Assembly (NCBI GenBank): GCA_945878385.1
Contig: CAMCTE010000092.1
Span: 1 to 10,098 of the forward strand
Source of the DNA: Azohydromonas lata NBRC 102462
Lineage (GTDB): Bacteria > Pseudomonadota > Gammaproteobacteria > Burkholderiales > Burkholderiaceae_C
Length of the DNA: 10,098 nt
Reading direction: 5' to 3'
In this document: positions 1-5,816 of the stretch, in pieces
How the letters are laid out: each line of letters starts with the position of its first letter
Position numbering within the stretch: position 1 is the stretch's first letter
The notes under the pieces: generated by a model
What the model was told of the DNA's origin: nothing
Seen by the model: the letters and a program-made list of their open reading frames with translations, nothing else
Databases searched by the model: none
Translations under genes and position numbers: made by a program

Positions 1-116
1 CCCAGCACACCGATCTTGGCGCCGGGGAAAAAGGACAAGGAGACCCCTTTGAGGATCTGACGCTTGGGCGGCACCGTCTTGGTGACGCGATTCATCGTAA
101 AGACGTACTGGGCCAT
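1..116 (-). CDS. ettA: Energy-dependent translational throttle protein EttA (ABC-F ATPase), N-terminal fragment
   Basis: Only the first 38 codons are inside the window; the gene continues past the left edge. The minus strand reads from an ATG at 116 and begins MAQYVFTMNRV, followed by a VPPKRQILKGVS stretch and then SLSFFPGAKIGVLG. This is nearly the E. coli EttA N-terminus as I remember it (MAQFVYTMHRV, then VPPKRHILK, then SLSFFPGAKIGVLG). EttA is a soluble ABC-F protein with two ATPase domains that binds the ribosomal E site and gates entry into elongation according to the ATP/ADP ratio. The first Walker A motif would follow directly beyond the edge. The gene is divergent from the Bug-type receptor, with 80 bases between the chosen starts. 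No strong Shine-Dalgarno is visible upstream. Identity is convincing despite the short length, because this N-terminus is distinctive among ABC-F proteins. Confidence 0.9.
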   Translation of the reverse strand, partial: MAQYVFTMNRVTKTVPPKRQILKGVSLSFFPGAKIGVL

Positions 117-164
117 GTCGGTAGGGCAATCGTGGTTTGGAGGTGCGCAGCGGCACAATCCTCG

Positions 165-170
165 ATTATC
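165..170 (-). promoter_or_regulatory. Possible -10 element for ettA
   Basis: Read on the minus strand, these bases are GATAAT, five of six matches to the sigma-70 -10 consensus, in the short divergent gap between ettA and the receptor gene. They would place transcription start about 40 bases before the ettA ATG. No good -35 hexamer lies at 16-18 bases; the best nearby (CTCACA) is only 14 bases away. This is a weak call based on the hexamer alone. Confidence 0.25.
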
Positions 171-196
171 CCCGAGCAACCTCTTGTGAGTGGCCC

Positions 197-1258
197 ATGA
201 AGACAACCCTGAACGACGAAACAGTTGATGAGCGAATGGACCCGTCCGTTTCGGCAGGGCCCACCCGGCGCCGCCTGATGCTGGGGGCCGCTTCGGGCCT
301 GGCGGCTGCCGCAGGAGGCTTCTCGGTGCCGGGCGCTGCCCTTGCGCAGGCGGGCGACTACCCCATCCGGCCGATCAACCTGGTGGTGGGCTACCCGCCC
401 GGGGGCAGCACCGACCTGACCGGGCGCGTGATCGGTGCGGAGTTGGCCAAGCAACTCGGTGTGCAGGTGGTGGTGGAAAACATCGGCGGCGCCGGCGGTG
501 TGCTGGGCGCGCAGAAGGTGGTGCAGGCCGCGCCCGATGGGCACACCCTGCTGTTGGGGGCCAACAACGAGACGGCCATTGCCTCGTTGGTCAACCGCAA
601 GCTGCGCCTGAACCCGTTGCGCGACCTCACCGGCATCGGCTTGATTGCCTCGCAGCCCATGGTGCTGGTGGCTTCAGCCGGCAACAAGGACGCGCCGCGC
701 AACTCAGCCGAGTTCATCGCCAAGGTCAAGCGCAACCCGGGGCGCTACAGCTACGGGTCGTCGGGCGTGGGCACCGCGCTGCACCTGGCCGGCGAGATGA
801 CCAAGGAGGCCGCGGGCCTTTTCATGGTCCACATTCCCTATCGGGGTGTGGCGCCACTGACCACGGACCTGCTCAGCGGGCAGTTGGACTTCGGCGTGTT
901 CGTGCTGTCCAGCGCCCTGCCCCACATCCGCAGCGGCAGGATGATTCCGATTGGCACCACGCAGGCCAGGCGCGCGGGCCTCACGCCTGAAATTCCGGCG
1001 CTCGCCGAGCACCCCGCACTCAAGGCAGTGGACATCAGCAGTTGGTTCGGTCTGTTCGGCCCGGCCGGCCTGCCCGCGCCGGTGATCACGCGGCTGCACA
1101 AAGCGCTGGGGGATGCCATTCAGGTGGCCGATGTACGCAAGCGCCTCGAAGATTCGGGCGCGACGATGGCGCCGGCCGGCGTCAACTTCGCCAGCTTCCA
1201 TGCGGCGGAGATCGACAAGTACCGGCGCATCGTGGAATTCGCCAAGATCGAGGAGTGA
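197..1258 (+). CDS. Bug/TctC-family periplasmic solute-binding receptor
   Basis: This is a 353-residue extracytoplasmic receptor of the Bug/TctC family, which binds small carboxylates or related compounds in the periplasm. Residues 23-52 form an export signal: a twin-arginine-like TRRRLML, a hydrophobic Ala/Gly/Leu stretch, then ALAQA as the likely cleavage site before GDYPIRPI. The mature start (YPIRPI, GYPPGGSTDLTGR), the VENIGGAGG segment, the YSYGSSGVGT and PYRG motifs, and the FGPAGLPAPV segment are typical of the family, as is the length. No TctA/TctB membrane partner is present, so it is an orphan receptor here. The ATG at 197 was chosen; a TTG at 137 sits on top of the only strong GGAGG and is unlikely, while an ATG at 236 would also keep the whole signal and cannot be excluded. 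A deacylase gene follows 7 bases after the stop. Ligand unknown. Confidence 0.88.
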   Translation: MKTTLNDETVDERMDPSVSAGPTRRRLMLGAASGLAAAAGGFSVPGAALAQAGDYPIRPINLVVGYPPGGSTDLTGRVIGAELAKQLGVQVVVENIGGAGGVLGAQKVVQAAPDGHTLLLGANNETAIASLVNRKLRLNPLRDLTGIGLIASQPMVLVASAGNKDAPRNSAEFIAKVKRNPGRYSYGSSGVGTALHLAGEMTKEAAGLFMVHIPYRGVAPLTTDLLSGQLDFGVFVLSSALPHIRSGRMIPIGTTQARRAGLTPEIPALAEHPALKAVDISSWFGLFGPAGLPAPVITRLHKALGDAIQVADVRKRLEDSGATMAPAGVNFASFHAAEIDKYRRIVEFAKIEE

Positions 1259-1263
1259 CAAGG
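1251..1263 (+). promoter_or_regulatory. Ribosome binding site of the deacylase, overlapping the receptor stop codon
   Basis: AGGAG at 1251-1255 lies in the last codons of the receptor gene, directly before its TGA, and AAGG at 1260-1263 is just before the ATG at 1266. Either can pair with 16S rRNA. The placement fixes the start of the second gene and suggests translational coupling. Confidence 0.6.
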
Positions 1264-1265
1264 CC

Positions 1266-2249
1266 ATGAACAGCAGCACCGCGGCCCCATCATCCCCGCG
1301 TTTCGAATTGGAACCACCGCCCCTGGGCGCTTGGCGGAAGGGCAACACGGGCCTTGAAGGCGTGTGGCGCTTTGAAGCGCCAAAGCCCGGCCGAGAGGTG
1401 CTGGTGACGGCACTGGTGCACGGCAATGAACTGTGTGGCGCCTGGGCTTTGTATGAGGCGCTTGAAGCGGGCGTGCGTCCGCGTGCGGGCGCCCTGACCC
1501 TGGCGTTCTGCAACCTGGCCGCCTTCGACCGCTTCGATCCTGAAAACACCGACCGCTCCCGCTTCGTGGACCAGGACTTCAACCGGCTGTGGGGTGCGAT
1601 GCCCTGGCGGTGTGAGGGCGTGGTGCCCAACCGGGAGCAGCGCCGCGTGCTGGAACTGCAAGGCGTGGTGGAGCGCGCAGATTGGATGCTCGACTTGCAT
1701 TCGATGCACGCCGAAGGGCCGCCTCTGGGGTTGACGGGCTTGATGCCGCACCACGCGGCGCAGGCGGCCTCCTGGGGCGCGCCCGGCATCTTGGTGGCCG
1801 ATGCGGGGCACGCAGCCGGCACACGCATGCGCGATCACGGCCGCTTTGGCCGAACCGATGATGAGCAAGCGGTGGCGCTGCTGGTGGAGTGTGGGTGGCA
1901 CGGTGCCGCTTCGTCGCGCACGGTGGCGCTTGATGTGCTGCACCGCTACCTGGTGGCCAGTGAATGCGCGCACGCGGCCGACCTGCCCGGGCACTGGCGC
2001 CAAGCCGATGCGGCGCAGGCACCGCAACGCCTGCAAGTCACCCATGCGGTGACGGTGCAGCTAGGCCAGCCCCCAAGCTTTGCCGAGCGGTACACCACTG
2101 GACAGATGATTGCGCAAGCCGGCACGGTGATTGGGCATGACGGTGCAGCACCGGTGAGCACCCCCTACGACGATTGTGTGCTGGTGATGCCTTCACTGGC
2201 CCACGCCACGCCCGGGGCGACGATGGTGCGCTTGGCGCGGGCCGTCTGA
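1266..2249 (+). CDS. Succinylglutamate desuccinylase/aspartoacylase family (M14-like) zinc hydrolase
   Basis: This 327-residue cytoplasmic protein carries the metal and catalytic set of the AstE/AspA branch of the M14 zinc carboxypeptidase fold. HGNE at 52-55 supplies two zinc ligands, DFNR at 104-107 matches the DxNR substrate-binding motif, DLHS at 143-146 gives the third ligand (H145), and VECG around E208 matches the general-base glutamate. Family members hydrolyse N-acyl amino acids such as N-succinylglutamate or N-acetylaspartate. The exact substrate cannot be read from sequence, and no other arginine-catabolism (ast) genes are present. The C-terminal part (about 255-327) looks like the small beta domain common in this family. 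The start at 1266 follows an SD that overlaps the upstream stop; the open frame extends further 5' only by running through the receptor gene. The pairing with a periplasmic receptor suggests uptake followed by deacylation of one compound (inference). Confidence 0.85.
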   Translation: MNSSTAAPSSPRFELEPPPLGAWRKGNTGLEGVWRFEAPKPGREVLVTALVHGNELCGAWALYEALEAGVRPRAGALTLAFCNLAAFDRFDPENTDRSRFVDQDFNRLWGAMPWRCEGVVPNREQRRVLELQGVVERADWMLDLHSMHAEGPPLGLTGLMPHHAAQAASWGAPGILVADAGHAAGTRMRDHGRFGRTDDEQAVALLVECGWHGAASSRTVALDVLHRYLVASECAHAADLPGHWRQADAAQAPQRLQVTHAVTVQLGQPPSFAERYTTGQMIAQAGTVIGHDGAAPVSTPYDDCVLVMPSLAHATPGATMVRLARAV

Positions 2250-2425
2250 TCGTGATCTGACCGCAGGGGGTATTGGGCTACACTGCGAAGGTCTGCGCGG
2301 CGCTCCAGTCCACGCAAAGGCGGCCCAACGCGGCCCCACATCAATGTCCCAGCCATGACTGGTGCCCTCCTCCCGGAGTGGCGGTTGGCAGGACCACAGC
2401 CCCCCAGCGGGCTTCGAAAAGCAAC
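2250..2425 (+). other. Intergenic gap and probable 5' leader of rhlE
   Basis: This 176-base stretch between the deacylase stop and the helicase start is the longest stretch without a gene in the window. The helicase frame stays open back to a TTG at 2273, but the encoded residues do not resemble an RhlE N-terminus, so I read it as untranslated leader. A short CTCC/GGAG inverted pair lies near 2368-2379. I see no convincing rho-independent terminator, riboswitch or small ORF. The SD before the helicase ATG is poor (only a purine-rich GAAAAG). Confidence 0.5.
2257..2284 (+). promoter_or_regulatory. Candidate sigma-70 promoter for rhlE
   Basis: CTGACC (2257-2262) and TACACT (2279-2284) each match four of six consensus bases with a 16-base spacer, just after the deacylase stop codon. 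Transcription would start near 2291, giving a 5' leader of about 135 bases. It is the best-looking pair in this gap, but such matches arise by chance in GC-rich DNA. Confidence 0.3.
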
Positions 2426-3919
2426 ATGAACTTCACCGACCTCGGCTTGGCCGAGCCCATCCTGCGCGCCGTGCGCGAAGAGGGTTACGAGAACCCGACC
2501 CCCATCCAGGCGCAAGCCATTCCCGCCGTGCTCAAGGGCGGCGACCTGATGGCCGGCGCCCAGACCGGCACCGGCAAGACCGCCGGTTTCACCCTGCCTT
2601 TGCTGCACCGCCTGGCTGCGGAGCCCACCGTACGGGATGCACGCGGCCGCGTGGCCATCCGGGCGCTGATCCTCACGCCCACCCGCGAACTGGCCGCCCA
2701 GGTTGAAGAGAGCGTGCGCACCTACGGCAAGTACCTGCCCCTGACCTCCATGGTGATGTTCGGCGGTGTGGGCATGGGCCCGCAGATTGACCGCCTACGC
2801 AAGGGCGTGGACATCCTGGTGGCCACGCCTGGTCGTCTGTTGGACCACCACCAGCAGGGCACGCTGAATTTGTCGCATGTGCAGGTCTTCGTGCTTGACG
2901 AAGCCGACCGCATGTTGGACATGGGCTTCATCCACGACATCAAGAAGGTGCTGGCCATCGTGCCGGCCAAGAAGCAGAGCCTTCTGTTCTCGGCCACCTT
3001 CAGCGACGACATCAAGGCCCTGGCCGACCGACTGCTGAACCAGCCTTCGCTGATTGAGGTGGCCCGCCGCAACGCCACCGCCGAGACGATTGCGCAGCGC
3101 GTGATCATGACCGGGCGCGAGCGCAAGAAGGAACTGCTGGCGCAGTTGATCCGCGAGGGTGACTGGCACCAGGTGCTGGTCTTCACGCGCATGAAGCACG
3201 GCGCCAACCGCCTGGCCGAATACCTGACGAAGGAAGGCATTCCGGCCATGGCCATCCACGGCAACAAGAGCCAGGGCGCGCGCACCAAGGCGCTGAGCGA
3301 ATTCAAGGCCGGCACTCTGCCGGTGCTGGTGGCCACCGACATCGCTGCGCGCGGCATCGACATCGACCAACTGCCGCATGTGGTGAATTTCGAACTGCCC
3401 AATGTGCCTGAGGACTATGTGCACCGCATCGGCCGCACCGGCCGCGCGGGTGCGCAGGGCGAGGCCTTGAGCCTGGTGTGCCGCGACGAGGAAATCTTCC
3501 TGCGCGACATCGAAAAGCTGATCAAGCGCGAAATTCCGCGGGCGAATGTGGCGGGCTTCGAGCCCCCGTCCGATGAGAAGGCCGAGCCCATCGTGCTGGG
3601 CCGCATGACCATTGGCGTGGGTGGAACCCGCCGGGGTGGTGGTGGTAGCGGGGGCGGTGGTGGTCAGGGCCGAGGCCCGCGCCCGCAGGGCCGTGGTGGC
3701 TCACATACCGGTTCGGGCGCAGGCTCGGGTGCGCCGCGTGGCGCAGGCCACGGTGGCAGCCAAGGCACCGGTGCGCCGCGAGGCCAGCAGGCCGGTGCCG
3801 GCGGCGGCGGATCGAACGGGGCTAACCGATCGAATGGCCGCCCTGCATCCAGGGATGACCGGGGACCTCGTTCAGGCGCAGCACCGGGGTCACGCAACAG
3901 TCGGCCGGGTCCGCGATAG
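2426..3919 (+). CDS. rhlE: DEAD-box ATP-dependent RNA helicase, RhlE type
   Basis: This 497-residue RNA helicase unwinds short RNA duplexes and takes part in ribosome assembly and RNA decay in bacteria. Visible motifs in order are: Q motif (F3 to Q28), Walker A AQTGTGKT at 45-52, PTRELA at 85-90, GG at 113-114, TPGR at 134-137, DEAD at 158-161, SAT at 189-191, ATDIAARG at 303-310 and HRIGRTGR at 333-340. The opening MNFTDLGL and the overall pattern fit the RhlE subfamily rather than DbpA, SrmB or CsdA. From about residue 398 the protein is a Gly/Arg/Ser/Pro-rich tail of about 100 residues, a usual RNA-binding extension in RhlE of betaproteobacteria. The ATG at 2426 gives the standard N-terminus. 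The last 98 bases overlap the end of the racemase/CoA-transferase gene on the opposite strand, and the frame has its own promoter candidate upstream. The subfamily name is fairly safe; the physiological target RNA is unknown. Confidence 0.93.
   Translation: MNFTDLGLAEPILRAVREEGYENPTPIQAQAIPAVLKGGDLMAGAQTGTGKTAGFTLPLLHRLAAEPTVRDARGRVAIRALILTPTRELAAQVEESVRTYGKYLPLTSMVMFGGVGMGPQIDRLRKGVDILVATPGRLLDHHQQGTLNLSHVQVFVLDEADRMLDMGFIHDIKKVLAIVPAKKQSLLFSATFSDDIKALADRLLNQPSLIEVARRNATAETIAQRVIMTGRERKKELLAQLIREGDWHQVLVFTRMKHGANRLAEYLTKEGIPAMAIHGNKSQGARTKALSEFKAGTLPVLVATDIAARGIDIDQLPHVVNFELPNVPEDYVHRIGRTGRAGAQGEALSLVCRDEEIFLRDIEKLIKREIPRANVAGFEPPSDEKAEPIVLGRMTIGVGGTRRGGGGSGGGGGQGRGPRPQGRGGSHTGSGAGSGAPRGAGHGGSQGTGAPRGQQAGAGGGGSNGANRSNGRPASRDDRGPRSGAAPGSRNSRPGPR
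3617..3919 (+). repeat. Low-complexity Gly/Arg-rich coding tract (rhlE tail)
   Basis: The DNA here is strongly G-rich on the plus strand, with clustered GGT/GGC triplets (most regular at 3632-3668), and encodes the disordered glycine/arginine-rich RhlE tail. Such tracts expand and contract by slippage, so length is expected to vary between strains. Confidence 0.6.
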
Positions 3920-4889
3920 CCGCCCATTCGGCCATGGGCCGCGTTCGCAGGAGCGCGGCCATCATCTCGCGCGTTTGAGCGGCCTGGGCTGAGCCCGGCT
4001 GCTCACCGCGGCTCCAGTGCCTTTGAGCCCATTCGGGCTTGCCCAGGGCCTCGCACCAGGCCTGCCAGAACTTGGGCTCCAACGCACCCACGGCCAAGTG
4101 GCGGCCGTCTGCGCAACGGTACACACCGTAGCAGGCCGCACCGCCATTGAGCAGGCTGCTGCCGCGCGCAGGCACCACGCCCAGGCTGAGCGCTTCGGCG
4201 CGGGCGATGACGGCATGCCGCCACACCTCGTGGGTCATGGAGATGTCCACGAAACGGCCCTGCCCGCTGCGCTGTGCGCCCACCAGAGCGGCCAACAGCC
4301 CCGACACCGCTGCCAGCGTGCCGCCCAATAGGTCGGCGATCTGAAAATTGGGCACAGCAGGGTCTTCGGCCGTGGGCAGGCCGATCTGATCCAAGACGCC
4401 GGCCAGCGCGATGTAGTTGATGTCGTGCCCGGCCTTCAGCGCAAACGGGCCCCGTTGACCGTAGCCGGTGATGGCCGCCATCACCAGGCGGGGGTTCGCC
4501 GCGTGCAGCACTTCCCAACCCAAGCCCAGTCGGGACATCACGCCAGGGCGAAAGCCCTCGATCAGCACATCGGCCGTGCGCACGCGCGCAAGCAGTTCGG
4601 CGCGGCCCTCATCGCTGCGCAGGTCCAGCCGAATCGACTCCTTCCCTTCGTTGAGGTCTCGAAAAAATCCGCTGGGCCGCGCCATGGCGCGGTCTTCTTC
4701 GCTGAGGTACATGACGCGGGTGCCGTCCCCGGCGCCAGGAGGCTCCACCTTGACCACATGGGCACCCCACTCCAGCAAATGCCGAGTGGCCAGTGGCCCT
4801 GGCAGCAACTGGGTGAGGTCCAAGACCGTGATGCCCGACAAGGGCCCCGCCGTGGTGCCGCTGTCCGGTGTGGTGGCAGGCTGGCTCAT
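3822..4889 (-). CDS. CaiB/BaiF (class III) CoA-transferase family protein, probably alpha-methylacyl-CoA racemase-like
   Basis: This 355-residue cytoplasmic enzyme belongs to the family that moves CoA between acids or inverts the alpha carbon of 2-methylacyl-CoA esters. N-terminal LSGITVLDLTQLLPGP and WGAHVVKVEPPGAGD are the usual CoA-binding opening; FFRDLNEGKESIRLDL follows. Compared from memory with Mycobacterium tuberculosis Mcr, the racemase residues appear present: H155-D156 (AGHDINYI), D186 (FQIADLLGG) and E271 (GALEPKFW). The His before the Asp favours a racemase over a formyl-CoA-transferase type. The start at 4889 has AAGGAG seven bases upstream, and its ATG shares bases with the stop of the oxygenase gene (ATGA), so the two are translationally coupled. 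The protein stops soon after CVTPVLRLNEVPGHPW, about 45 residues short of Mcr, and the missing part falls where rhlE lies on the other strand. Exact substrate unknown; a true CoA-transferase remains possible. Confidence 0.85.
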   Translation of the reverse strand: MSQPATTPDSGTTAGPLSGITVLDLTQLLPGPLATRHLLEWGAHVVKVEPPGAGDGTRVMYLSEEDRAMARPSGFFRDLNEGKESIRLDLRSDEGRAELLARVRTADVLIEGFRPGVMSRLGLGWEVLHAANPRLVMAAITGYGQRGPFALKAGHDINYIALAGVLDQIGLPTAEDPAVPNFQIADLLGGTLAAVSGLLAALVGAQRSGQGRFVDISMTHEVWRHAVIARAEALSLGVVPARGSSLLNGGAACYGVYRCADGRHLAVGALEPKFWQAWCEALGKPEWAQRHWSRGEQPGSAQAAQTREMMAALLRTRPMAEWAAIADPADCCVTPVLRLNEVPGHPWMQGGHSIG

Positions 4890-5704
4890 GTGAACACTCC
4901 TTCTCGCAGCCATTTGGTGGCTACCCATTTGTCGCCGGCGGTCACCGGTGCGCCCGCGTGCAGCGAGAGGGTGGCCGGATGCGGGCGGTCGTAGCTGAAG
5001 AACACCGCATTGCCTTTGACCGGCGCAACCTCGAGACCGACATCGGGAAAGGTGGTGGCGCCCCCGCCCTCGGGCGTGTTGAGGTAGACCACGAGGGTGC
5101 CCACCCGCTGCCCGCCGCGCTTGAGCACGGCGGCTGTGCCCGATGCCGCCGGGTCGAAATAGTCGTGGTGGGGTTTGTATTCGGCGCCCGGCCGGTAGTG
5201 CAGCACCTGCAAGCCTTCACCATGGTCCACCGGCCAGTTCAGCAGGGTGGCCATGCGATGTTCGATGAGGCTGATGAGCGCGGTCTGGCCCCGCTCGAAG
5301 AACATGCCGTTGCTGGTGCGGGCCGCATTCACCTCGGTCTGGCCATCCTCCAGCCGCACCGTTTCCGAACGGCCCATGCGCGGCCGGGCGCTGAGGATCA
5401 GGGCATCACACTCGTCGTGCGACAGCAGGCCCCCGATCACCACCACGCACGGGCGCTGCATGGCTGCGAGGATGGTGACCCTGCGGTCACCCGCATCGGC
5501 GGTGGAGCCCTCCAGCAGGCGCACCGCGGGAACGGGCCGCGGTGCCTCCACCACAGCCCGCAGGGATTCCTCCATGGCGGCCATGGCAGTGGCTTCGTCC
5601 CAGCCGCTGTCCTTCATGGCCTGCAGCACCGCCTCCGGCGTACAACCCGCCTGGGCCTGTTCAACGATCCAACGGCGCAGGTGGTCGGTGATGGCCTGGG
5701 TCAT
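4886..5704 (-). CDS. Prolyl-4-hydroxylase-like Fe(II)/2-oxoglutarate-dependent oxygenase
   Basis: This 272-residue protein has a C-terminal P4H-type double-stranded beta-helix domain (about 85-270). It uses Fe(II), O2 and 2-oxoglutarate to hydroxylate a substrate, typically a prolyl residue. The metal triad is H179 and D181 (KPHHDYFD) with H249 (SLHAG); K259, ten residues after the distal His, fits the 2-oxoglutarate-binding lysine. LHYRPGAEY and YLNTPEGGGATTFP are further P4H signatures. Residues 1-50 form a separate helical segment with a GCTPEAVLQAM then SGWDEATAMAAM pattern, resembling a small UBA-like helix bundle and possibly a partner-binding piece. No signal peptide, so cytoplasmic. 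The ATG at 5704 was chosen over an upstream TTG at 5761, whose extra residues look like intergenic DNA; no strong SD precedes it. It overlaps the racemase gene by 4 bases. The protein substrate is unknown. Confidence 0.87.
   Translation of the reverse strand: MTQAITDHLRRWIVEQAQAGCTPEAVLQAMKDSGWDEATAMAAMEESLRAVVEAPRPVPAVRLLEGSTADAGDRRVTILAAMQRPCVVVIGGLLSHDECDALILSARPRMGRSETVRLEDGQTEVNAARTSNGMFFERGQTALISLIEHRMATLLNWPVDHGEGLQVLHYRPGAEYKPHHDYFDPAASGTAAVLKRGGQRVGTLVVYLNTPEGGGATTFPDVGLEVAPVKGNAVFFSYDRPHPATLSLHAGAPVTAGDKWVATKWLREGVFT
4890..4902 (-). promoter_or_regulatory. Ribosome binding site of the CoA-transferase/racemase gene
   Basis: On the minus strand AGAAGGAG is followed by seven bases and the ATG at 4889. 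It lies inside the last codons of the oxygenase gene, and decides the start of the downstream gene against the longer open frame that begins at 4928. Confidence 0.7.
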
Positions 5705-5727
5705 GGGTGTGCAATCGTCAGAGTGTG

Positions 5728-5750
5728 GCGGGTGTTCGCGGGTGTTCGCG
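5728..5750. repeat. Tandem 10-base direct repeat upstream of the oxygenase gene
   Basis: GGTGTTCGCG occurs twice head to tail (5731-5740 and 5741-5750), and the 10-base period extends three bases further left. It lies 24-46 bases before the oxygenase start, in a position where a regulator could bind on one face of the helix. It could also be a chance slippage product. No regulator family is identified. Confidence 0.45.
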
Positions 5751-5780
5751 TATGCTGGCAAGGGTGCGGCACAGGACTGC

Positions 5781-5816
5781 GCAGGCCCGATGGGACGGGT
5801 GAAGCATCAGGCCTGC
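5781..5816 (-). terminator. Weak inverted repeat at the end of yaaA
   Basis: Perfect 7-base arms, GCAGGCC (5781-5787) and GGCCTGC (5810-5816), flank a 22-base loop that contains the yaaA stop codon. No T-run follows on the minus strand, so it is at best a partial pause or RNA-stability element between yaaA and the oxygenase gene, not a clear intrinsic terminator. Confidence 0.2.

Noticed and set aside
139..145. A perfect GGAGGTG Shine-Dalgarno-like string in the ettA/receptor gap
   Set aside because: No ATG, GTG or TTG lies at a suitable distance downstream on the plus strand, so it does not mark a start; the receptor ATG is over 50 bases away.
704..1828. A 374-codon minus-strand open frame opposite the receptor and deacylase
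   Set aside because: The opposite strand carries two clear protein families; this frame shows no recognisable domain.
3929..3941. CGGCC-ATG-GGCCG hairpin just after the rhlE stop as its terminator
   Set aside because: The stem is only 5 bases, the loop 3, no T-run follows, and the sequence is inside the coding region of the opposite gene.
3612..3992. A 126-codon plus-strand frame over the rhlE tail
   Set aside because: It is a +1 shadow of the low-complexity tail made of Val/Ala/Arg repeats.
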